NCBI RefSeq assembly: GCF_900016645.1
Contig: NZ_CDGJ01000104.1
Source of the DNA: Acididesulfobacillus acetoxydans
GTDB taxonomy: Bacteria > Bacillota > Desulfitobacteriia > Desulfitobacteriales > Desulfitobacteriaceae
DNA length: 64,000 nucleotides
Direction: 5' to 3' (one strand)
The notes beneath the pieces are model-generated. The model searched no databases, had not been told where the DNA came from, and worked only from the letters and a program-made list of their open reading frames with translations. How positions within the stretch are numbered: position 1 is the stretch's first letter; each line of letters opens with the position of its first letter. This document shows positions 1 through 8,786 of the stretch, piece by piece. A program made the translations under genes and the position numbers.

Positions 1-1552
1 CAAAGAGCACCTGGGAAACTTGTTTCAAATTCCCGTGATACTCAAAGAACGTCTCCAGTGTTTTGAGTAAATCGCCGTGACATTTCATATCATGATCATC
101 CAAAGGGGCAACCGTCTCTTTATAAAACAGTTCTAATTCTTCCCGATTTGGCACCTGCTGCAGTAAACGGTAGATACCGAGCTCAGAAAAAAAGACCAAT
201 TGGTTTTGCCCAAAAAGTACCTTACCTACCCCCAGCGCTTGAAGCGCTTCTTTATAGCTCTTGCGCAGACCGGGTATACCTGGGTAATATCTTCCGACGC
301 CTATGGAAATAGTAAAATCTTTAACCTTCTTGCTTATAAAATTCAAAATCTCTTGGCTCCGCAACTTGAAATAGGCATCGATTTTTTCCTTGGTTATTCT
401 TTCGGGATGAGAAAGCAATAAAATAATACTGTCACTTTTTGTACCCACAATACTCGGTTCATCTTTGTGTATAGCCTCCATAATCTGGTTAAATAAATAA
501 TCCTTTGCTTCCTGGATAGACTGCTCATCTTGGCGGCCTTTGCTGGCAAAGCCTAAAAAATTATCGATATCAACCACCAAGGCCGCATAATTGCAATTTA
601 AATCCCAGCCAAGATAGCGGGCTCTCTCTTTCAAACTTTTCTCCTCGATTTTTGCCTCCTGGAGTAGATCACCAATAAAATCGTTACGGTGGCGTCTCTC
701 AACTTCCAGCAGGGTGCGCTGGTTCAACAACTCCAAAGCCGCGATCGTCATCGCGCGCTCAATAAAAATGAAATCCGTCTGAGTTAACGCACGTTGATTA
801 TCCCAAACCGAAAGATAACCACTCACCTGACCTCTGACGATGATGGGCATCCTAAATTCCTGCAGATACGGCTCTGTTTCCATCGTAGTAACATAATAAT
901 TCACTCCTGAATCAGAGGGGTTTATAACCCGTACTTCGACATCCTTAACCCGTTTAGCGGCCTCTTCCCAAGCCGACGCGTCCCAATTGACAAAGTGCTT
1001 AGCCAGGACTTCATTATCCGGATTATAGATCACGACAGTGTTATCGATAACCTCAGCTAACTTTGCGACGATATCGGTTATGCCCCCTCCTTTTAAAATG
1101 ACTTCCATAAAAAACCGATTGGCCTTTTCTGATTTCTCAAAAAACGCTGTATGCATCTGTAAAATTTCGCTTAAAATCGGATTCAAAACATCGGCAAAAG
1201 AAGTCTCAACAGGTAACTCAAGGAGTGGAAAATCCATTTGGTTCGCCTGCTCGATCATTTCCTGCGGAACATACTCCAAATAACGTTTGGGTTTTAAAGC
1301 TAAACCGGCCAGGCCTTGGTTCGCCAGTTTGGGAATCAGCTCAATCAGTGCTTCACGATCATCACGAATAGAATAAGCCGTAGTCAACAGGAGATCACCC
1401 GCATTGACCCAATTATAAATATCCGGGACTTCCATGATATTTACATTAGTTACACTTCTCTCCAGTCCGTTCTGCCCGGCCAGAACCTTAACCCCTTTCA
1501 TGCATTCGAGTCCCAGGACATCCCCTACCGTAACGCCGCTTTTTCTAATCAT
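1..1552 (-). CDS. PucR-family purine catabolism regulator (3' end cut by window edge)
   Basis: Transcription regulator of the PucR/CdaR type, which usually responds to purine or related metabolites. The frame is open from ATG at 1552 to the window edge, 517 codons. The N-terminus (VTVGDVLGLECMKGVKVLAG and following ~120 residues) is the purine-catabolism PurC-like ligand domain. A GGDEF-like middle region follows. The last visible residues (ETFFEYHGNLKQVSQVLF) are the start of the C-terminal PucR helix-turn-helix, so only the last part of that HTH is missing. An AAAGGA ribosome-binding site sits 8 bases before the start. Its closeness to the nucleobase operon that begins beyond 4 kb suggests it controls purine genes, but that link is inference. 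Confidence 0.85.
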   Translation of the reverse strand, partial: MIRKSGVTVGDVLGLECMKGVKVLAGQNGLERSVTNVNIMEVPDIYNWVNAGDLLLTTAYSIRDDREALIELIPKLANQGLAGLALKPKRYLEYVPQEMIEQANQMDFPLLELPVETSFADVLNPILSEILQMHTAFFEKSEKANRFFMEVILKGGGITDIVAKLAEVIDNTVVIYNPDNEVLAKHFVNWDASAWEEAAKRVKDVEVRVINPSDSGVNYYVTTMETEPYLQEFRMPIIVRGQVSGYLSVWDNQRALTQTDFIFIERAMTIAALELLNQRTLLEVERRHRNDFIGDLLQEAKIEEKSLKERARYLGWDLNCNYAALVVDIDNFLGFASKGRQDEQSIQEAKDYLFNQIMEAIHKDEPSIVGTKSDSIILLLSHPERITKEKIDAYFKLRSQEILNFISKKVKDFTISIGVGRYYPGIPGLRKSYKEALQALGVGKVLFGQNQLVFFSELGIYRLLQQVPNREELELFYKETVAPLDDHDMKCHGDLLKTLETFFEYHGNLKQVSQVLF

Positions 1553-1757
1553 TTTAATCTATCCTTTGCGTTTCTAATTAGAGTCCCCTGAAAAACTGCT
1601 AATTCGAAGAAATTTCGGCCAAAGATATCCAACCCAACCCGCATGAATAAAGGGTTTACCAGCGGAGGCGTTGGCTGGATGTTATAAAATACGGACTTTT
1701 TCAGGTGAATCTAATTATACTTTAAATCACCTTATATTATCAATTTCCCACATGTCC

Positions 1758-3395
1758 TTAATGCATAGATACCCCGCTTTCCCCCGCCATCCTCAGAATT
1801 CGTTCCGCGGAAAAAGAAACGTCGATCAGCCCTTTGCCCCGGGGCCTGCGGGAAACCATGAATTTATAAAACCGTCCATCTTCAACCCTTTTCATAATCG
1901 GCGTTACGACATACTCCTTCTCTCCCGTTGCCGCTTTCCGGTACTCAGGATAGATACCGAAAATATCAGTGCCTTCAAACGGAATGGTCGCCATCGTACA
2001 ATACCCCTGGGGATCGGTTAGATAAATATCATCTAAGTCCAACTGCCGGGCGAGTTCAACCAAACGATCCCGAGTCAGTTCTTCACGCGCGTCATATTCC
2101 GCCAGTTTCTTGCTGCGATTCCACATCGTCCTTTCCATGCCCTTTTCCGCAATCCACTGTTGCATTTGATCGGCCTGCGCCGTGAGTTCGATAATGGCCT
2201 GAGACAGAGAGCTTAAGTTATCGCTCTGATGATCGACACCAGCTGCAATCTCCTCTGTCCCTGCCGCGGTTGCCCCGGCTGCCATGGAAATCGCCTCGAT
2301 ATTGGCCAGCAATTTTTCAGTGCCGGAACGCATTGCATGTGTTGCCTGGTTTACTTCCTGGAGATGACCGGCTATCATGCGGCCTGATTCGACCACAGTC
2401 CGGAAGTTGTTCCCGGACTGCTCCGTTTTTGCCATAGATTCCTCGGTTTCCTGAACAGTCAACTTCGCCGCTCTCAAAACCTCTTGAATACTGTTCTGAA
2501 TCTCAAACACTGTTTCGCGGATTTGTTCCACCGTCTTTTCCGATCCTGCCGCTAGTTTTTTCACTTCCTCAGCCACCACCGCAAACCCTTTTCCGGACTC
2601 GCCGGCTCGAGCCGCCTCAATCGCCGCATTTAAAGCCAAAAGATTGGTTTGTGAAGCAATGCTTGAAATAGCCTGCAGCATCTGTTCAATCCCCGCCGAA
2701 TGCTTGTCCAGTTGCTCTACAGATTTTTCAGTTCTGGCTGATTCTTGCCGCGCCTTAGCCATCTCTTCCATCATTTCTCTGGTTGTTCCCAGACCCCGAG
2801 AGGCTGTGCTGCTAGACTCCTCTGTATTTCGGCTGAGATCCCCAATGCGTTCGCTGATATCATTAATTTGAACCGCCAATGCTTTGGCATACCTGAATAG
2901 TTCTTCCGCTTTATCCGCCTGTACCTGGTTATTCTGGGCAATCTCGCTGAAGGCCGCAGAAATCTCAGTGGCGCTGGACTGGGTCTCCGTCGCAGACTGG
3001 GCTATAACTTCCGCCGTGCCATGCAAAGATATGGAAAGCTGGGTTACTGAGGCCAGCAAATGACGCGTGTAGTCACGCAATTCTTCAGCCGCGCCTGACA
3101 AATCTTTAAACTCAGTCCGAACAGGAGGGAGCTCCGCAAACAGTTCACCCTGCGCGGCTTCGCGGAGGTAATGCGTTATGCCCCGAATTTCCTTGCCCAT
3201 AACCCCAATGTACCAGTAAAACACGGCTATCACTAAACCTATACCTATGGGCAATATAATATAATAGGGCCATGTTCCCAGAAGCAATACCAGCATAACT
3301 TGGATGAGCATCACCGCCATCAAAACCAACCAAAACAACCGTCCTTTGCCCTGTTGCATTCTTCTTTCCTCAATTCTCAAAATTCTGCGCTTCAC
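1758..3395 (-). CDS. Methyl-accepting chemotaxis protein with C-terminal sensor-like domain
   Basis: Membrane chemoreceptor of 545 residues. Two hydrophobic segments (about 21-40 and 44-66) are separated by only a few residues, so there is almost no external loop to bind a ligand. A HAMP-like linker and a long coiled-coil signalling domain follow. The conserved hairpin tip is at about 246-275 (SSIASQTNLLALNAAIEAAR). The last ~105 residues (from about 440) are not MCP signalling helices; they look like a small PAS/Cache-like sensor (YLTDPQGYCTMATIPFEGTD, then a motif with FMVSRRPRGKGLIDVSF). That puts the sensor after the signalling domain, in the cytoplasm. No chemotaxis genes are adjacent. 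The ligand is unknown. Confidence 0.9.
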   Translation of the reverse strand: MKRRILRIEERRMQQGKGRLFWLVLMAVMLIQVMLVLLLGTWPYYIILPIGIGLVIAVFYWYIGVMGKEIRGITHYLREAAQGELFAELPPVRTEFKDLSGAAEELRDYTRHLLASVTQLSISLHGTAEVIAQSATETQSSATEISAAFSEIAQNNQVQADKAEELFRYAKALAVQINDISERIGDLSRNTEESSSTASRGLGTTREMMEEMAKARQESARTEKSVEQLDKHSAGIEQMLQAISSIASQTNLLALNAAIEAARAGESGKGFAVVAEEVKKLAAGSEKTVEQIRETVFEIQNSIQEVLRAAKLTVQETEESMAKTEQSGNNFRTVVESGRMIAGHLQEVNQATHAMRSGTEKLLANIEAISMAAGATAAGTEEIAAGVDHQSDNLSSLSQAIIELTAQADQMQQWIAEKGMERTMWNRSKKLAEYDAREELTRDRLVELARQLDLDDIYLTDPQGYCTMATIPFEGTDIFGIYPEYRKAATGEKEYVVTPIMKRVEDGRFYKFMVSRRPRGKGLIDVSFSAERILRMAGESGVSMH

Positions 3396-3560
3396 TGTCC
3401 AAAATTCCGCGGGCAGTCTCTCTTTGCCTCGGAAACCGGAGCCAAAGCATATAGCCCAAGCCGCAATCCGTCAAGGAAGGCCGTAGACGGAAACCTGGCC
3501 CAGGCTATAACCGGATAAACCCTAACCCGGCTGCCTCCTTATCCTAATTTAAGTTAGAAT

Positions 3561-3587
3561 CAGAACTGGCGATTCCCCGGGATCGCA
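3561..3587 (+). mobile_element. 27-bp relic of IS256-type transposase gene
   Basis: These 27 bases are identical to 63873-63899 inside the IS256-family transposase at the right end of the window, where they encode part of ETELAIPRDRN. The match stops on both sides, so this is a small leftover of a deleted IS copy or a recombination scar. Confidence 0.6.
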
Positions 3588-3607
3588 GTACACTGAAACT
3601 AAACTTG

Positions 3608-3694
3608 CCACCGTCTGAAGACGGTGGGTTTTATTGCGACTGAAAGTCGCCGGTCAGGCTAAAGCCTGCTGAAAAGACCAGTGGCTGAAGCCAC
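3608..3694. repeat. Four tandem short stem-loops beside IS200 relic
   Basis: Four perfect short inverted repeats follow one another: 3608-3627 (CCACCGTC, loop TGAA), 3636-3650 (GCGACT, loop GAA), 3655-3668 (CAGGCT, loop AA) and 3681-3694 (GTGGCT, loop GA). Each stem is closed by a small GA-rich loop. They lie just downstream of the IS200/IS605 transposase fragment. IS200/IS605 ends carry hairpins recognised by the Y1 transposase, so this is probably the right-end region, although four in a row is more than the usual single hairpin. Confidence 0.6.
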
Positions 3695-3713
3695 CTTAAG
3701 ATATGACTCAAAC

Positions 3714-3889
3714 TCACTCATCAACCTTAAAGGTATCCTCGGGGCCTTCGAATTGCTGGTTCTCCACGTATTCTTTTATCATCTCTTCTATAACCGCACC
3801 TACCGTCGCACAAAAATACCCTCGACCCCATAGATGCTGGCCCCAATATTTCTTCTGTAGATGAGGAAACTCTTCTTGCAGCAACCGCG
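3714..3889 (-). pseudogene. tnpA: IS200/IS605 TnpA (Y1 transposase), C-terminal fragment
   Basis: Minus-strand reading from about 3889 to the TGA at 3714-3716 gives the typical C-terminus of an IS200 transposase: FPHLQKKYWGQHLWGRGYFC followed by ATVGAVIEEMIKEYVENQQF. The N-terminal part with the HUH motif is missing. Upstream the sequence runs straight into an unrelated amidohydrolase fragment in another frame, so the element is dead. Confidence 0.75.
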
Positions 3890-4065
3890 ACGACGGCCCC
3901 TTTAGGTACTAAACTACTTTCGCCGGCGACAGCCCCGGTGGGCACCGTAATTAGTGTTTTATCTAGGTGTATATGGGGATCGACGAAAGCAGGTGTAACC
4001 AACTCCCTTTAGCATCGATTTCATTTGCAATGTAGTCAACGGTTGTGGTTAGCGAACCCCGATCA
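3880..4065 (-). pseudogene. Cytosine deaminase-like amidohydrolase, N-terminal fragment
   Basis: Minus-strand translation gives VDYIANEIDAKG in one frame and then LVTPAFVDPHIHLDKTLI in the next. This is the start of a cytosine deaminase/atrazine hydrolase-type amidohydrolase, including its first metal-binding motif HIHLD. There is a frameshift at about 4010, and the gene stops at the junction with the IS200 fragment near 3885. It resembles, but is not a copy of, the intact cytosine deaminase at 21.2 kb. About 140 bases further upstream I see no recognisable coding. Confidence 0.6.
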
Positions 4066-4210
4066 TCCCCATCGGGATTCGCTCCACCCCTTCCGGCGCA
4101 AGCGTCGTAAGAAGCTTGACAAAAACCGGAAACAACCCCCGCGTCACCCTGCTATTATTCAAAAATTTGTCGATTTCACCTTTCTATCTATTAGGATAAA
4201 TCCTTCTAAC

Positions 4211-5482
4211 CTAACCCGCAGAAACACCTGATCCTGACGAAGAACCCACCTCCTCGGACTCATTTTTTTCCCTAGGCAAAACCAAGTTGAGGAGAATACC
4301 AATCACCGCAGCCGGCCCTACCCCTTCAAAAGAATACTGTCCAATAGGGATATTGATGCCGCCCACGCCTAGGGTGAAAATGATGGAAGCAATCAGCAGG
4401 TTCCGGTTGCTCGCCAGGTTAACTTTATTCTCCACCAAGTTGCGCAGACCGACGGAAGCAATCATCCCGTAGAGGATGATCGTAATCCCGCCGAGAACGG
4501 GTTGCGGAATCGTCTGGATGGCGGCACCCACCTTTTCAATGAAGCTCAGAAGAATCGCAATCACGGCAGCTCCTTGAATCACCCGGGAACTGAACACGCG
4601 CGTGATCGCCAAAACCCCGATATTCTCTCCATAGGTCGTTTCGGGAACCCCGCCTAAAAATCCGGACAACATGGTCGCCACGCCATTGGCCAGCAACACT
4701 TTATGGAGACCGGGCTTATGCATGAGATCCCGGCCCACCGTGTCCCCAATCACCAAGAGGTGCCCGACATCCTCAACCATTGTCGCAATGGCTATAGGTG
4801 CGATCAGACTCACCGCCCCCCAAGCAATCACCGGCATATGTCCCGTAACGATGGTCAGGTTGGGGAAAGCAAACCAAGCCGCATGATTGATCGTCTCGAA
4901 GTTGACCTGCCCCTGGGTGATGGCAAAAAGATATCCCCCAACGGTCCCTAGCAGGATGGGAATAATCTTCAGAAAACCTTTGGCGAAGATATTAGCCACC
5001 ACAACGATCCCTGCCGTCACAAAAGCCGTGAGCAAGCCCTTGCTGGCCTCCGAGATCGCGGTAGGTGTCAAGCTTAAACCGATAATCATGACGACAGGAC
5101 CCACGACGATCGGGGGCAGAACTCTGTTGAGCCAGTTCAACCCCACCAACGCAATGATACCAAACACGATCAAGTATATAAAGCCTGCCGCTATCATCCC
5201 CGTAAAGGCTCCTTGGGCTCCATAGGCTTTGGACGCTGCGATGATCGGTGCGATAAAGGCAAAAGATGAACCTAAATAGGCCGGAACTTTCCCTCGGGTG
5301 ATTAAATGAAAGATCAGTGTGCCCAGCCCCGACGCAAACAAAGTCACGGATGGGTCCATTTTAGTGAGCAGCGGAACGAGAATCGTGGCCCCGAACATAG
5401 CAAAGACATGTTGAAAAGACAAGGGTATCGCTTTACTTAGCGGAGGGACATCTTCAATGTCATAGACCTTTTTAAACATCAT
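4211..5482 (-). CDS. uraA: Uracil/xanthine permease, NCS2 family
   Basis: Integral membrane nucleobase:cation symporter of 423 residues, the usual length for UraA/PyrP. It is hydrophobic throughout with about 14 predicted membrane segments. The N-terminus (PLSFQHVFAMFGATILVPLL) is characteristic of bacterial uracil permeases, as is the helix containing GSSFAFIAPI. The start is supported by GAGGGGGT eight bases before two adjacent ATGs. It is the last gene of the long minus-strand nucleobase cluster, separated from the DUF35 gene by about 390 bases. Substrate is probably uracil, but xanthine or uric acid cannot be excluded from sequence alone. Confidence 0.9.
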   Translation of the reverse strand: MMFKKVYDIEDVPPLSKAIPLSFQHVFAMFGATILVPLLTKMDPSVTLFASGLGTLIFHLITRGKVPAYLGSSFAFIAPIIAASKAYGAQGAFTGMIAAGFIYLIVFGIIALVGLNWLNRVLPPIVVGPVVMIIGLSLTPTAISEASKGLLTAFVTAGIVVVANIFAKGFLKIIPILLGTVGGYLFAITQGQVNFETINHAAWFAFPNLTIVTGHMPVIAWGAVSLIAPIAIATMVEDVGHLLVIGDTVGRDLMHKPGLHKVLLANGVATMLSGFLGGVPETTYGENIGVLAITRVFSSRVIQGAAVIAILLSFIEKVGAAIQTIPQPVLGGITIILYGMIASVGLRNLVENKVNLASNRNLLIASIIFTLGVGGINIPIGQYSFEGVGPAAVIGILLNLVLPREKNESEEVGSSSGSGVSAG

Positions 5483-5871
5483 TTCTTGACCCCCTCATAA
5501 AGTCAATTTAAGTTCTTCTCAGCATCACCGAATGCTTCGCGCGGAAGCCCCTGGCTTCAGACGCCTTCAGGCATGGGGTGGTTGATGTCCTTATCTTATA
5601 GCCTTATTGCAAGTCATTATCCCCTTTTCCGTCCTTTTGGACCTGTGCCAGACACAATATTCAGACTTCCATAGGCATCACTCCTTGAGCATCCCTCCTC
5701 CAAAAGAAGTCAGGGATCAGCCGTTGGCAATCGGAGTAAATGTTGGGGAAGGACAGAGGACCGCTGACCGCAAAAGCGTCGCCAAAGTCCTCTTCGCTCC
5801 TCCTTGAAGTGCCCGTGGCCGCTCAGCCCGGTTGCTTCCCGTCCAGGCCGGCCTTGATGGATAAGCAGCCA
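5483..5871. other. Intergenic region, no gene recognised; possible IS605 end hairpin
   Basis: About 390 bases without a convincing gene. At 5548-5578 there is an imperfect hairpin (CCCCTGGCTTCA pairing with TTCAGGCATGGGG) flanked by sequence of the kind found at the ends of IS605-group elements. The region also has to contain the leader of the uracil permease gene. I see no clear attenuator or riboswitch. Confidence 0.4.
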
Positions 5872-6213
5872 TTACTCCTTTTGAATAAAGATAAACCCAT
5901 AATAATCTTGGCCGATCCCCTCCCGGACAACGTCAACCTTAGCTCGCACCTTCATTCCGCATTCGGGTTGATCCACTTCAAGCTGCCCGGCCACTCTCAG
6001 TCCGTTTCCGAATTCCACGATACCGAATCCAAGGAAGGGTTTCATATAGCCTTCCGGCAGATTATAGACTTTGGTCCAGGTCAGAAGCGTTGCCTCTCCG
6101 CGCAAAGGAACTTCCGCAAAATCCCGCCCCCCGCATTTCCGACAGACATAGTGGAGAGGATGATGGAGTTCTCCGCACCGGCTGCACTGATAAGCCACCA
6201 TTTCCCTATCCAT
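5872..6213 (-). CDS. DUF35 OB-fold protein with zinc ribbon, partner of thiolase-like protein
   Basis: Small acyl-CoA-binding type protein of 113 residues. It begins with a rubredoxin-like zinc ribbon (CSRCGEL then CRKCGG, two CxxC pairs at about residues 9-12 and 23-26) followed by an OB-fold. In archaea and actinobacteria such proteins form complexes with thiolases or HMG-CoA synthases and bind the CoA ester. The ATG at 6213 lies one base after the stop of the thiolase-like gene, so the two are translationally coupled; an upstream in-frame extension would overlap that gene and is less likely. Confidence 0.85.
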   Translation of the reverse strand: MDREMVAYQCSRCGELHHPLHYVCRKCGGRDFAEVPLRGEATLLTWTKVYNLPEGYMKPFLGFGIVEFGNGLRVAGQLEVDQPECGMKVRAKVDVVREGIGQDYYGFIFIQKE

Positions 6214-6214
6214 C

Positions 6215-7426
6215 TTACTCCTCCTCCCCGGCAAGGATCGTGGCCACCACATTGTTGCCAAAACCGCCGAAATTCACGGCCAAACCGGCTTTGGCCCCTT
6301 TGACTTGGCGCCCGTGGGCTTCTCCCCGTAGCTGTTTGACCAGCTCGATGATTTGAGAGACACCCGTGGCTCCCAGAGGATGCCCCTTGGCTTTCAGCCC
6401 CCCTGAGGTATTGATTGGGATCCTTCCGCCGATGCGCGTCTCTCCGCGCCGCACCGCCAGGTGTCCTTCTCCCCGTGGGAAGAACCCCACCTCTTCTGAC
6501 TCGACAACTTCCAGGATGGTAAAGGCATCGTGCAGCTCCGCCACGTCAATGTCCTGAGGCTCCAGGCCGGCCATGGCATAAGCCCGCTTTGCGGCGAGGC
6601 GAACAGCCAAAAGATCCGTAGGGACTTCCCGCTCGGCCACGACATGCGTGTCCGTCGCCTGACCGATCCCGGCGATCTTGATCGGCCGGCGGGCAAAGCG
6701 TTCCCGTACATCCAAGGCGCACAGCACAACCGCCGCCGCTCCGTCCGAAACCGGGCAAGTATCATAAAGATGCAGGGGTTCGGCAACATACGGGTTGATC
6801 GTCAGAGCATCCTCGTCTTCCGTGATCGCCTCCAGGTTTGGCACTAATTGGATATGAGCTGACGGATTAAACATAGCATTCTCGTGGTTCTTGACCGATA
6901 CCATGGCTAAATCCCGCTCCGTCACTCCGTACTTGGCCATGATCAGCCGGGTGAACATCCCGGCAAAGGAGGGCAGGGTCAGGCCGTAAGCATACTCCGC
7001 CTCGGGGTGAAGCATAGTCGCCACAAAATCCGTCGCCTCCCAGCCGCTCAGAACCCGCATTCTCTCCCCGCCGACCACGAGCACCACATCGCACATGCCG
7101 CTGGCAATAGCCATGTATCCCAGCTTGACCGCCGAGGCTCCTGAGGCGGGACCGTTTTCTACCGTTTCCGCCATGGCCGGACGCAAATTCAGGCTATCGA
7201 CCAGAGCCGAGGCCACCCCGGTTTGACGGTTTACCTGTGAGCCACCCATAGTCGAAACGAGCACTTGGTCCACCCCATGGCCCGCACCGGTCTTAACGCC
7301 CGCGTCATCCAGGGCTTCCACAGCCGCCTCACATAGCATGTCCATCAAAGAACCTTCGTACTTCCCGAAGGGCGGATGTCCCACGCCCACAATTCCTACT
7401 TCTCGCAAGCGCTGTTCTCCTCTCAT
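6215..7426 (-). CDS. Thiolase-superfamily protein lacking the nucleophilic cysteine
   Basis: Thiolase/SCP-2-type fold, about 403 residues. Family landmarks are present: HDAFT, the C-terminal GGLKAKGHPLGATG and a terminal NFGGFGNN. The nucleophile motif that normally reads like EAACASGG is here ENGPASGA, so the catalytic Cys is replaced by Pro (residue 96 counting from the upstream ATG at 7435). Claisen-type thiolase chemistry is therefore unlikely. Cys-less thiolase-fold proteins paired with DUF35 (Ltp2 of steroid degradation) act as retro-aldolases, so an aldolase role is possible. The start at 7426 is preferred because GGAGGG is nine bases upstream; the ATG at 7435 abuts the ribosome-binding site. 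Confidence 0.85.
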   Translation of the reverse strand: MRGEQRLREVGIVGVGHPPFGKYEGSLMDMLCEAAVEALDDAGVKTGAGHGVDQVLVSTMGGSQVNRQTGVASALVDSLNLRPAMAETVENGPASGASAVKLGYMAIASGMCDVVLVVGGERMRVLSGWEATDFVATMLHPEAEYAYGLTLPSFAGMFTRLIMAKYGVTERDLAMVSVKNHENAMFNPSAHIQLVPNLEAITEDEDALTINPYVAEPLHLYDTCPVSDGAAAVVLCALDVRERFARRPIKIAGIGQATDTHVVAEREVPTDLLAVRLAAKRAYAMAGLEPQDIDVAELHDAFTILEVVESEEVGFFPRGEGHLAVRRGETRIGGRIPINTSGGLKAKGHPLGATGVSQIIELVKQLRGEAHGRQVKGAKAGLAVNFGGFGNNVVATILAGEEE

Positions 7427-7490
7427 CGCCGTCATCCCTCCTCACCACTCTCCCCTTCTCCGTACCCTTCTTTTCGCCGTTCTCCCCTTT

Positions 7491-8174
7491 TTACGCTTCT
7501 CTCCGATAACCTGGGATCTGGCCGTATGTGGACGGAAGAATCATCTGTTTGGCCACAGCCATCAGCTCCTCCGGCACCGGACGCCGACCGCCGCATTTTG
7601 CGGCTTTGTGCTTTTCCCATAGTTTACGGGTCAATACGTAGGTCGGAACTCCCCCCAGTTCATGCCATTGCTCAAAACGCGGTTCAAGTTCGTACTCGAT
7701 CATCCAGCGCTTAAAACCGTTAGGGCTTTCTGCCACCACCCACACTTCATCCTGTTTAAGAAAATCCATGTGATATTCCATTTTGGCGGCAAATAACTGA
7801 GCCCCCAGGCGCAAGCCCTGCCTAATCGCCAAGGTGTGATATGACATACCGATTTTTTCCGTCAGCATCCGTCCGTTTACCATGCCCACAATCTCGCCGT
7901 TCACGGTGCCGAGCAAACAGTACTCGTCTTTCACCCGGTAGCGCAGCCAGCCCACGAGCTCGGACACCACCCGGCAGGCCACCACATCGTAGAAATCCTT
8001 TTCCACCGTGGTCAAAGGCTGGATCGCTTTCAGCAAGTGAGGGACATCGTCCCGGCTCAATTGATGAACCACTAACTTTTCCCCTGAAGCTTGGGTAATG
8101 TACTTCGCGGGATAAGGGACCATAGGGGTTTCCACCGGTCGCAATTGAGCTTCCATTTTGTCCAATACTGCCAT
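7491..8174 (-). CDS. GNAT-like acetyltransferase, specificity unknown
   Basis: Soluble protein of 227 residues. The region from about residue 30 to 190 has the pattern of a GNAT fold: LVVHQLSRDDVPHLLKAI at the start, then LLGTVNGEIVGMVNGRML as the central strands, and QDEVWVVAESPNGFKRWMIE near the end. I recognise no close family, and the acetyl-CoA motif is weak. An AGAGGAG ribosome-binding site precedes ATG 8174. It lies between the nitroreductase and the thiolase-like gene in the same direction, so it is probably part of the nucleobase operon. Confidence 0.6.
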   Translation of the reverse strand: MAVLDKMEAQLRPVETPMVPYPAKYITQASGEKLVVHQLSRDDVPHLLKAIQPLTTVEKDFYDVVACRVVSELVGWLRYRVKDEYCLLGTVNGEIVGMVNGRMLTEKIGMSYHTLAIRQGLRLGAQLFAAKMEYHMDFLKQDEVWVVAESPNGFKRWMIEYELEPRFEQWHELGGVPTYVLTRKLWEKHKAAKCGGRRPVPEELMAVAKQMILPSTYGQIPGYRREA

Positions 8175-8288
8175 TTTTACATTCTCCTCTCAAGTTCAAT
8201 CATGTAATTTTAGCTGCTTCTATTTAACGAGCATTCTGCTTAACGAGTATTCTGCGGAACACTCTGTTAAACCGCAAACAAGGCCGCA

Positions 8289-8762
8289 CTAAAATGTTTC
8301 CCAACTCAAAATGGACGCTAAACCCTTGCGGTCATGCGAGCTATCCATGTTTTCCCGCGCGTAACCCACCGGTATGACGGCGAAAACATGGTAGTTCGTC
8401 GGTATATCTAACACCTCTTTCACTTGATCCTCCGCAAAAGAACGTACCACACACGTGCCAAACCCTCTCGCCGCCGCTTCTAATAAAAGATGGGATACGG
8501 CAAAGGCTAAATTGTAATCGTCGCGACTCTCTTCAGATAAAGCTATGACTAGAGCTGGGGCCTCGGCCACAAATTCTTGAACACAGGCCCCGGCAACTTT
8601 GGCCCGATTCGTTCCGGTCACAATGATGAACTTCCAGGGTTGGATGTTATTAGCCGACGGAGCAAGGCGCATAGCCTCGATCAATTCCGTCAAGACCTCG
8701 GGAGAAAGACTATCTCTGCGAAATTCTCTGACACTATGACGTTTGAGTATGGCATCCAGCAT
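8289..8762 (-). CDS. Nitroreductase-family FMN oxidoreductase
   Basis: Short nitroreductase of 157 residues. The N-terminal FMN-binding motif (RHSVREFRRD) and the APSANNIQPWKFIIV segment are typical, as is the C-terminal VIPVGYARE. Family members bind FMN as dimers and reduce nitro groups, quinones or other acceptors with NAD(P)H. GGAGGT lies at good distance from the ATG. The gene sits 24 bases after carbamate kinase in the nucleobase operon, which suggests it reduces or oxidises an intermediate of that pathway; the substrate cannot be read from sequence. Confidence 0.85.
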   Translation of the reverse strand: MLDAILKRHSVREFRRDSLSPEVLTELIEAMRLAPSANNIQPWKFIIVTGTNRAKVAGACVQEFVAEAPALVIALSEESRDDYNLAFAVSHLLLEAAARGFGTCVVRSFAEDQVKEVLDIPTNYHVFAVIPVGYARENMDSSHDRKGLASILSWETF

Positions 8763-8786
8763 GATTCATAACCTCCGTCTTTTCTT

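Noticed and set aside
3608..3694. Hairpin row as a CRISPR array
   Set aside because: Each stem has a different sequence and there are no equal-length spacers or repeats; it is adjacent to an IS200 fragment instead.
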